This document shows positions 57,701-64,000 of a DNA stretch of 64,000 bases, one piece after another. The first letter of the stretch is position 1, and each line of letters starts with the position of its first letter. Source of the DNA: Rhodobacter sp. GTDB lineage: Bacteria > Pseudomonadota > Alphaproteobacteria > Rhodobacterales > Rhodobacteraceae. The stretch lies in assembly GCA_027484145.1 (NCBI GenBank), contig JAIXUH010000013.1, positions 186,001-250,000 of the forward strand. Reading direction: 5' to 3'. The translations under genes were made by a program, and so were the position numbers. The notes under the pieces were generated by a model. The model was not told the DNA's origin. It did no database searches and saw only the letters and a list, made by a program, of their open reading frames with translations.

Positions 57701-58668
57701 TGCTGTGCGGCCTCTTTCAGGATGATGCGCCCCTTTGCCCGCGATTGGGTGGCATTAAAGGCGACGGCAAGGATGATGGCGCTGCCGGAAATGGCCATCT
57801 GCCAAAAGGGTGAGATGCCGATGACAGGCAGGGCGTTCTTGATCACGCCGAGGAACAGTGCGCCCAGAATGGCCCCGCCGACGGTGCCGACACCGCCCGC
57901 GATGGACACGCCGCCGATCACGCAGGCGGCGACCACGTCCAGTTCAAACCCGCCTGCAATATCAACATAGGCCACGGCATAACGCGCCACCCAGAGATAG
58001 CCCACCAACCCCGCCAAAGCGCCCGATATGACGAAGCCCGCAAACTGCGTGCGCCCCACGTCAATCCCCGCATAGACCGCCGCATGGGGGTTGCCCCCCA
58101 CGGCATAAAACGCCCGGCCAAGGGTGGTGCGCGCCATGATCACGGCAAAGACGGCGATCACGGCGATGGCCGTCCAACTCATCACCGGCAGGCCAAGGAT
58201 CACATGCCGCGGCAGCGCTTTGAACGCATCCGTCATCTCATGCGCGTTGATCCATTTTCCGGCCGTCAGCAGAAAGATCACGCCGCGATAAATGGTCATC
58301 GTGCCCAGCGTCACCACAATGGAGGGGATGCCCACCTTCCAGACCAAAACCCCGTTTACCGCGCCCAAAGCCGCGCCCAAGGCAACAGCGGTCAGCAGGA
58401 TTAGCGGCAAGGGCACGCCCGCGCCGTTCATAAGCGCGGCGATCATGCCGGTCAGCGCAAGGTTGGCCGCCACCGACAGGTCAATGCACTTGGTCAGGAT
58501 CACCACCATCTGCCCGATGGCAAGGATCATCAGGGGGGCGGTGTCGTTGAACACGTTCACCAGATTTCCCGGTGTGACAAAGGCCGGAAAGCGAAAGGCG
58601 ATGCCCACGACCATGGCCAGAATGGCCAGAGCCAACAACGCCTCACGCGAGGAAAGGATCGATTTCAT
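57697..58668 (-). CDS. rhaP: L-rhamnose ABC transporter permease RhaP
   Basis: 323 residues, CUT2-type permease paralogous to the next gene: ILAIGQMVVILTKCIDLSVAANLALTGMIAALMNGAGVPL, WKVGIPSIVVTLGTMTIYRGVIFLLTAGKWI and CVIGGVSIAGGVGTVGGAILGALFLGVIKNALPVIGISPFWQ. It forms the inner-membrane path for L-rhamnose with RhaQ. Four-base overlaps join it to the ATPase gene before and RhaQ after. Confidence 0.9.
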   Translation of the reverse strand: MKSILSSREALLALAILAMVVGIAFRFPAFVTPGNLVNVFNDTAPLMILAIGQMVVILTKCIDLSVAANLALTGMIAALMNGAGVPLPLILLTAVALGAALGAVNGVLVWKVGIPSIVVTLGTMTIYRGVIFLLTAGKWINAHEMTDAFKALPRHVILGLPVMSWTAIAVIAVFAVIMARTTLGRAFYAVGGNPHAAVYAGIDVGRTQFAGFVISGALAGLVGYLWVARYAVAYVDIAGGFELDVVAACVIGGVSIAGGVGTVGGAILGALFLGVIKNALPVIGISPFWQMAISGSAIILAVAFNATQSRAKGRIILKEAAQQ

Positions 58669-60161
58669 GCCGCCTCCTGAATGCCGGCAGCGGCGCGGAC
58701 AAGGGCTTCGGGGGTCATCGCCGCGTCTGCCAGTTCGGCCACGATGCGGCCTTCGCGCATCACGATCACGCGGTCAGACATGCCCAGCACCTCGGGAATT
58801 TCGGAACTGACCATGATGACAGCCAACCCTTGCGCGGCAAGTTCGGCCATGAATTCGTGCACCGCGGCCTTTGACCCGATGTCGATGCCCTTGGTTGGTT
58901 CATCCAGAATGATAACGCGCGGCTGGGTCGCCAGCCATTTGGCGATGACCACCTTTTGCTGGTTGCCGCCCGACAAAAGGCCAACGTCCTGATCGAGGCT
59001 CGCGGCGCGCAGGTCCAGCCGTTGGGTATAGTCGCGGGCCAGCTTGAACTCTTCGGCCAGTCGCAGAAAGCCGCTGCGCGAGGTGCGCGTCAGACTGGGC
59101 AGGGTGATGTTCTGAAAGATCGGCAACCCCTTGACCGCGCCCTGGCGGCCCCGGTCTTCGGGCACATAGACGATGCCTGCACTGATCGCATCGGCGGTTG
59201 ACCGCAGCACCCGCACCTGGCCGTCAATCTTGCAGGCGCCCTTTGATGGCGTGGTAATGCCGAACAGGGCCTGCATCACCTCGGACCGGCCTGCGCCGAC
59301 AAGGCCGTAAAAGCCAAGGATTTCGCCCCGGTGCAGCGTAAAGCCGATGTCAGCAAATTCCGTGGGGTGGCTATAGCCCGACACGGTCAGCACAGGCGCG
59401 CCGATGTTGCGGGTGCGTTTGGGGAAGATCTGGTCCACCGCACGGCCAACCATCATCTGCACCAACTGCCCTTCGCCCACGTCGGCCATGGCCCCGGCGC
59501 CGACAAACTGGCCATCGCGGAACACGGTGTAACGGTCGGCAATTCGAAAGATCTCGTCAAACTTGTGGCTGATGAACAGGATCGCCTTGCCCTGTTTCTT
59601 CAGGACCTCGACCAGATCATAAAGCTCGTGAATTTCCTTGTGGCTCAATGCGGCGGTGGGTTCATCCATGATGACCACCTGCGCGTCCACCGAAAGGGCC
59701 CGCGCGATTGCCACCATATGGCGCGACGCGATGCCAAGTTCGCGCAACCGCACATCCGGGTCCAGCCTTGCGCCAATGCTGTCCAGCAGCCGCACGGCAC
59801 CCGCGCGCATCTCAGCTCGGTCAATCAGGCCGAAGCGGCCACGCGGGGCATGGCCCAGCCAGATGTTTTCGGCCACGGTCAGATCGTCAAACAGCACGGT
59901 TTCCTGATGGATCGCTGTCACCCCGGCTTTGGTCGCCGCATCGGCGGTAGCAAAGCGCACCTCTTGCCCGGCAAGGGTGATGGTTCCGGCATCAGGCTGA
60001 TAAATCCCCGTCAGCACCTTGACGATGGTGGATTTGCCCGCGCCATTTTCCCCGATCAGCGCCGTCACTTGCCCGGCAAACAGATCAAGCTGCACATCAG
60101 ACAGGGCCTTGACCCCCGGAAATGACTTGGAAATGCCGCGCAGCGACAGGACGGGTTGCAT
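58665..60161 (-). CDS. rhaT: L-rhamnose ABC transporter ATP-binding protein RhaT
   Basis: 498 residues, two fused ATPase domains. First: GENGAGKST (about 37-45), Walker [13 protein letters not shown], with an altered signature (LRELGIASRHMVAIARAL). Second: altered P-loop region GLVGAGRSEVMQALFG, intact [16 protein letters not shown] and VIILDEPTKGID. This is the usual asymmetric pattern of RbsA-like proteins. A perfect 11-bp stem-loop lies between the binding-protein gene upstream and this gene, so expression may drop here. This RhaT is the Rhizobium ATPase, not the E. coli symporter of the same name. Confidence 0.92.
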   Translation of the reverse strand: MQPVLSLRGISKSFPGVKALSDVQLDLFAGQVTALIGENGAGKSTIVKVLTGIYQPDAGTITLAGQEVRFATADAATKAGVTAIHQETVLFDDLTVAENIWLGHAPRGRFGLIDRAEMRAGAVRLLDSIGARLDPDVRLRELGIASRHMVAIARALSVDAQVVIMDEPTAALSHKEIHELYDLVEVLKKQGKAILFISHKFDEIFRIADRYTVFRDGQFVGAGAMADVGEGQLVQMMVGRAVDQIFPKRTRNIGAPVLTVSGYSHPTEFADIGFTLHRGEILGFYGLVGAGRSEVMQALFGITTPSKGACKIDGQVRVLRSTADAISAGIVYVPEDRGRQGAVKGLPIFQNITLPSLTRTSRSGFLRLAEEFKLARDYTQRLDLRAASLDQDVGLLSGGNQQKVVIAKWLATQPRVIILDEPTKGIDIGSKAAVHEFMAELAAQGLAVIMVSSEIPEVLGMSDRVIVMREGRIVAELADAAMTPEALVRAAAGIQEAA

Positions 60162-60186
60162 GGGGTTATTCCTGAGACAGAAGGAT

Positions 60187-60216
60187 GGTCCGGCAGGGGG
60201 AGCTTCCTGCCGGACC
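60187..60216 (-). terminator. Stem-loop between rhaS and rhaT (partial terminator/processing site)
   Basis: GGTCCGGCAGG at 60187-60197 pairs perfectly with CCTGCCGGACC at 60206-60216 across an eight-base loop. No long U-run follows on the transcribed strand. Such structures after a binding-protein gene usually protect its mRNA and limit read-through into the permease/ATPase part. Confidence 0.65.
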
Positions 60217-60234
60217 GGGTTTCAGGTGGTCAGA

Positions 60235-61224
60235 TCAGAAGATCGACTTGAACTGTTCGATGTTCGACTTGTCATAGGTGAAGGGGTCCGACATGGCCGC
60301 TTCGTTGTTGTCGTCCAGTTTGGCATTCCCCATCCGGCCCATGCCGATTTCAGCACCCGGTTCGGCCTTTGCGCCCTTGACCAGATTGTAGGACAGCATG
60401 GTTGCGGCATAGCCCAGATCGATCGGGTTCCAGATCGCGAACGAGATGGTCGCACCCGATTCCACAGCGCCCGCCATTTCCGATGGCAGGCCAAGGCCCG
60501 TCACGTTGATCTGGCCGATCTTGCCCGCATCCGTCACGGCCTGCGACGCAGCAAGAATGCCCACGGTCGTCGGCGCGATGATCGCCTTCAGGTTCGGGTA
60601 GGACGCCATCAGGCCCTGTGCTTCGCGATAGGATTTGTCGGCAAGGTCATCGCCGTAAACGGTGGCGACAAGGTTGATGCCAGGATAGTTCGGCAGCACC
60701 TTGGTGGCTTCTTCGATCCAGATGTTCTGGTTGGTCGAGGTCGCGGTCGCCGACAGAATGGCAACGTCGCCGCCTTCGGGCAGATGGTCAGCGGCCAGCT
60801 TGATGATCGTGTTGCCGATCAGCGCGCTGGACGACGGGTTCAGGTGCAACTGACGGCCTTCCTTGGCCACGCCCGAATCCCACGAGATGACTGTGATGCC
60901 ACGCTCCATCGCCTTTTGCAGGGCGGGGGCCACGGCATCGGGGTCATTGGCCGAGATGGCAATGGCGTTGACGCCCTGCGCGATCAGGCTGTTGATCACT
61001 TCGATCTGGCCTTCGGCGGTGGTGTCGGTCGGGCCGGTGTAGATGATTTCCACATCACCCAGTTCGGCGGCGGCCTCTTCTGCGCCCTTGTTGGCGGCTT
61101 CGAAGAAGCCGATGCCCAATGCCTTGACCACAAGGGCGATGCGGGTCTTTTCCTGGGCGTATGCGCCCGTTGTTGTCAGTGCAACGACAGCGACCGTTGC
61201 CAGTGCCTTTTTCCAGATGCTCAT
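60235..61224 (-). CDS. rhaS: L-rhamnose ABC transporter substrate-binding protein RhaS
   Basis: 329 residues. Signal peptide: SIWKKALATVAVVALTTTGAYA (residues 2-23). RIALVVKALGIGFFEAANKGAEEAAAELG opens lobe 1; AISANDPDAVAPALQKAMERGITVISWDSGVA and KAIIAPTTVGILAASQAVTDAG are the CUT2 ligand-site blocks, and the C-terminus ends TYDKSNIEQFKSIF as in rhamnose-binding RhaS proteins. AAGGGAGG lies before the ATG at 61224; a long open frame upstream belongs to another reading frame of rhaR. Thirty-one bases separate it from rhaR. Confidence 0.93.
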   Translation of the reverse strand: MSIWKKALATVAVVALTTTGAYAQEKTRIALVVKALGIGFFEAANKGAEEAAAELGDVEIIYTGPTDTTAEGQIEVINSLIAQGVNAIAISANDPDAVAPALQKAMERGITVISWDSGVAKEGRQLHLNPSSSALIGNTIIKLAADHLPEGGDVAILSATATSTNQNIWIEEATKVLPNYPGINLVATVYGDDLADKSYREAQGLMASYPNLKAIIAPTTVGILAASQAVTDAGKIGQINVTGLGLPSEMAGAVESGATISFAIWNPIDLGYAATMLSYNLVKGAKAEPGAEIGMGRMGNAKLDDNNEAAMSDPFTYDKSNIEQFKSIF

Positions 61225-61255
61225 GATTTCCTCCCTTATGAGCGTTTGTCCCGCG

Positions 61256-62065
61256 TCAGTTTTCCTGTGCGGTATCCCTTCTGTCCGTGGTCCGGGTCTG
61301 GGCCACGACCAGCCGAATTTCTGCCGACTCCAGCATAGCGGCATCGCGGTCGCTGATCCCGTCATCAGTGATGACGGTGTGAATGCGCGACAGAGCGCAC
61401 AACAGCAGACTGGACCGCGCCGCAAATTTGCTGCTGTCGGCCAACACCACCAACTCATCGGCCTGACCGATCAGCTTCTGTTCCGCTTGCACCAGCAGCG
61501 GGTCGCCTTCCATCAGCCCCAGCGGGCCAAGGCCACGGCAGCCCATGAACATGCGCCGGGCATAGAAATGGCGGCTTCCATCCTCATCAAACGGCGACAG
61601 GATGATATTCTGTTCGCGATAGATTGCGCCTGCAGGCAGCAGGACGGTGTTCTTGGAATGCTTCAGCAGATGCTCTGCAATCGGGAAGCTGTTGGTGAAC
61701 ACCTGCAACCGTTTGGCCGACAGCGGGTGAACCATCTGGAACGTCGTGGTGCCGCCGTTGATGATGATGGCCTCGCCATCCTCGCACAAATCCACTGCCG
61801 CACGGGCGATGGCGCGCTTTTCCGCGATCCGCATGGTTTCGTTCACGCTGAACGGTCGGCCCGCCAGCCCCACGAATTGCGGCGGTGCCACGCTTTCCGC
61901 GCCACCCCGCACACGGCGCAACTTTTTCTGCACATGCAAGGTGGCGATATCACGGCGGATCGTCGCTTCGGAAGCGCCTGTCAGGGCGACCAGATCCGAA
62001 ACCGTCACCACGGGCCGGTCTTGTACCGCTGACAGAATAAGCCTGTGCCGTTCGCTTTCGTGCAT
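61256..62065 (-). CDS. rhaR: DeoR-family regulator of rhamnose genes, RhaR
   Basis: 269 residues. N-terminal DeoR helix-turn-helix (about 2-57: ERHRLILSAVQDRPVVTVSDLVALTGASEATIRRDIATLHVQKKLRRVRGGAE), then a DeoR-C sugar-phosphate sensor domain (INGGTTTFQMVHPL, VFTNSFPIAEHLL, LLPAGAIYREQN, EQKLIGQADELVVLADSSKF). The Rhizobium rha locus is also headed by a DeoR-family repressor. The start at 62065 follows GGGAGGACGC; longer frames run into the operator region. It is the first gene of the operon and divergent from rhaD, with four TCAATCA-type repeats in between. Confidence 0.92.
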   Translation of the reverse strand: MHESERHRLILSAVQDRPVVTVSDLVALTGASEATIRRDIATLHVQKKLRRVRGGAESVAPPQFVGLAGRPFSVNETMRIAEKRAIARAAVDLCEDGEAIIINGGTTTFQMVHPLSAKRLQVFTNSFPIAEHLLKHSKNTVLLPAGAIYREQNIILSPFDEDGSRHFYARRMFMGCRGLGPLGLMEGDPLLVQAEQKLIGQADELVVLADSSKFAARSSLLLCALSRIHTVITDDGISDRDAAMLESAEIRLVVAQTRTTDRRDTAQEN

Positions 62066-62108
62066 CGCGTCCTCCCTGTCACAAAGCTTCCATTGGTTTC
62101 GCTCATTG

Positions 62109-62177
62109 TCAATCATTTTCAATCACAGCAATCATTATGCACCTGCAGCATGACTGAATTTGATCGTTTATGATTGA
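62109..62177. promoter_or_regulatory. Repeat cluster: candidate RhaR operator between rhaR and rhaD
   Basis: TCAATCA occurs at 62109-62115 and 62119-62125, CAATCA at 62129-62134 (phased about ten bases apart), and the inverse TGATTGA at 62171-62177. Phased direct repeats plus an inverted copy between divergent genes of one pathway are typical of DeoR-family binding sites. No other occurrence was noticed elsewhere in the rha locus. Confidence 0.6.
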
Positions 62178-62226
62178 CTTGCCGCCCCGTTTCGGCACAT
62201 TTGCCACAGAGGAATGGGAGGACAGC

Positions 62227-64000
62227 ATGACCCAAGCAGCGGGCAACCGATTGGAAAACCTGTGGGATAACACCCGCGCCGCCGGGATGAGCGAGTCGCA
62301 AAAGCTGCTCTACCGGTCGAACCTGCTGGGGTCGGACAAGCGCATCACGAACTATGGCGGCGGCAACACATCGGCCAAGGTCATGGAAAAGGACCCACTG
62401 ACCGGCCAGATGGTCGAGGTGATGTGGGTCAAGGGGTCGGGCGGTGATGTGGGTTCCATCAAGATGGATGGCTTTGCCACTCTTTACATGGAAAAGCTGC
62501 AAGCCTTGAAGGGCATCTACCGGGGTGTCGCGTTTGAGGATGAGATGGTGGGTTATCTGCCCCACTGCACTTTCAACCTGAACCCTCGCGCCGCCAGCAT
62601 CGACACACCCCTGCATGCCTATGTGCCCAGAAAGCATGTCGATCACATGCACCCCGATGCCATCATTGCCATCGCCGCCTCCAAGAACTCACGCGCGCTG
62701 ACAAGGCAGATTTTCGGGGCAGACATCGGTTGGCTGCCTTGGAAGCGTCCGGGGTATGAATTGGGCCTGTGGCTGGAGAAATTCTGCCTTGAGAACCCCG
62801 ATGCCAAGGGTGTGGTGCTTGAATCGCACGGGCTGTTCACATGGGATGATGACGCAAAGGCCTGTTATGACCTGACACTTGCCATAATTCAGAAAGCAAT
62901 GGATTGGTTCGCGGCGCAGACAGCAGGCCAGACGATTTTCGGCGGTGCGGTCACATCATCGCTGCCTGCAGCAGACCGCCGGGCCGTAGCGGCCCGCCTG
63001 ATGCCCGCCATCCGGGGCATGATTTCGGCCGATCACCATATGGTGGGGCATTTCGATGATCAGCCCGCCGTGTTGGAGTTTGTGAATTCGGCCAAGCTAA
63101 AGCCGCTGGCCGCCCTAGGCACCTCTTGCCCCGACCATTTCCTGCGGACCAAGATCTGCCCGCTTGTTGTGGGGTTTGACCCGGCCAAGCCGGATGTGGA
63201 CGCTACTCTTGCGGCGTTGGCGGGCGAAGTGGCGGCTTATCGCGAAGGCTACGCCGCCTATTACAACCGTTGCAAACACCCGGACAGCCCGCCGCTGCGC
63301 GACCCCAATGCCGTGGTCTACCTCGTGCCCGGCGTGGGCATGCTGACCTTTGCCAAAGACAAGGCAACCGCCCGCATCAGTGGCGAATTCTATGTCAACG
63401 CTATCAATGTGATGCGCGGCGCAGATACGGTTTCGGAGTATTGCGGCCTGCCGGAACAGGAAGCCTTCGACATTGAATACTGGTTGCTGGAAGAGGCAAA
63501 GCTTCAGCGCATGCCAAAGCCCAAAGCGCTGGCGGGCCGGGTGGCCTTTGTCACCGGCGGCGCGGGGGGCATCGGGTCGGCCACGGCCGAGCGGTTCCTG
63601 AAGGAAGGGGCCTGCGTCATGCTGGCCGATATCGACGAGGTGGCGCTTAGCGATGTGAAGGCCAACCTTGCCAGCCGCCATGGCAAGGATGTGGTGCGCA
63701 CGGTCACGATGAACGTGACGGATGAGGCGGCGGTTCTGGCCGCCTATGCCGAAACCGCGGTAGAGTTTGGCGGGCTGGATATTCTGGTGTCGAACGCCGG
63801 CATCGCCTCGTCTGCTCCGGTGGAACAAACGACACTGGCCCTGTGGAACAAGAACATGGACATCCTGTCCACCGGCTATTTCCTTGTCAGCCGCGAGGCG
63901 TTCAAGCTGTTTCGTGCGCAGAACATCGGCGGTTCGGTGGTGTTCATTGCCTCCAAGAATGGTCTTGCGGCCAGCCCCAACGCCTCGGCCTATTGCACGG
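62227..64000 (+). CDS. rhaD: Bifunctional rhamnulose-1-phosphate aldolase/lactaldehyde dehydrogenase RhaD, C-terminus cut by window edge
   Basis: At least 591 residues of an expected 700; the frame is open to the end. Residues about 10-430 are a class II aldolase: NYGGGNTSAK and WVKGSGGDVGSIKMDGFATL, then HVDHMHPDAIIAI and VLESHGLFTW with the zinc-binding His residues. From about 437 a short-chain dehydrogenase begins (VAFVTGGAGGIGSATAERFLKEGA, then SNAG). It splits L-rhamnulose 1-phosphate to dihydroxyacetone phosphate and L-lactaldehyde, and its second part should oxidise the aldehyde. GGGAGGACAGC precedes the ATG. A separate isomerase gene (rhaI) is expected just beyond the window. Confidence 0.93.
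   Translation, partial: MTQAAGNRLENLWDNTRAAGMSESQKLLYRSNLLGSDKRITNYGGGNTSAKVMEKDPLTGQMVEVMWVKGSGGDVGSIKMDGFATLYMEKLQALKGIYRGVAFEDEMVGYLPHCTFNLNPRAASIDTPLHAYVPRKHVDHMHPDAIIAIAASKNSRALTRQIFGADIGWLPWKRPGYELGLWLEKFCLENPDAKGVVLESHGLFTWDDDAKACYDLTLAIIQKAMDWFAAQTAGQTIFGGAVTSSLPAADRRAVAARLMPAIRGMISADHHMVGHFDDQPAVLEFVNSAKLKPLAALGTSCPDHFLRTKICPLVVGFDPAKPDVDATLAALAGEVAAYREGYAAYYNRCKHPDSPPLRDPNAVVYLVPGVGMLTFAKDKATARISGEFYVNAINVMRGADTVSEYCGLPEQEAFDIEYWLLEEAKLQRMPKPKALAGRVAFVTGGAGGIGSATAERFLKEGACVMLADIDEVALSDVKANLASRHGKDVVRTVTMNVTDEAAVLAAYAETAVEFGGLDILVSNAGIASSAPVEQTTLALWNKNMDILSTGYFLVSREAFKLFRAQNIGGSVVFIASKNGLAASPNASAYCT

Overview
The window is about 64 kb of GC-rich DNA with tightly packed genes, many joined by ATGA or TGATG stop/start overlaps. 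It looks like an alphaproteobacterium of the Rhodobacterales (Rhodobacter/Gemmobacter-like). The reasons are a fliP-fliN-fliH-fliF operon opposite fliL, a MotE-type chaperone and motA, a CtrA-box-like site in that flagellar promoter, and a Rhizobium-type rha locus (rhaRSTPQUK plus a fused RhaD). The assignment is inferred from gene content; no rRNA is present to fix it.

Layout. (1) 1-4082: a hydroquinone/chlorohydroquinone catabolic cluster with a maleylacetate reductase (cut by the window edge), a serine hydrolase, a PcpA/LinE-type ring-cleaving dioxygenase, an intradiol-dioxygenase-like protein and a divergent LysR regulator. (2) 4112-11996: flagellar export, C-ring/MS-ring and stator genes around a divergent promoter at 7312-7432. 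(3) 12099-15862: a TusA-like protein, MobA with a conserved partner, a DUF2478-like protein and 6-phosphogluconate dehydrogenase. (4) 16010-26520: a non-phosphorylating 6-deoxysugar pathway (probably L-fucose) with an ABC sugar importer and a GntR-like regulator. (5) 26896-55022: a complete-looking extracellular contractile injection system (eCIS) on the + strand. (6) 55030-64000: the L-rhamnose locus, with the rhaR-S-T-P-Q-U/M-K operon on the - strand and the bifunctional rhaD on the + strand, cut by the right edge.

The eCIS is the most interesting part. It encodes one oversized sheath protein, a tube protein, a T4-baseplate-like zinc-knuckle protein, a proline-rich protein, a DUF4255 cap protein, an AAA+ ATPase and a tube-initiator/LysM pair. 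A spike hub split into two genes, a PAAR-like tip, gp25, two J-like wedge proteins, a gpI-like protein and a 1521-aa beta-helix protein follow. The last structural-module gene is a 1387-aa DUF4157 protein with an HExxH motif, a long hydrophobic middle and a C-terminal DNA/RNA non-specific endonuclease domain. A small acidic, lower-GC gene that looks like its immunity protein follows 8 bases later. A nuclease/immunity pair inside an eCIS operon suggests that the particle carries an antibacterial, or at least self-toxic, cargo.

No transposase, integrase, tRNA, rRNA or CRISPR array was recognised. The only stretch longer than 300 bases without a gene is 26521-26895, the leader of the eCIS.
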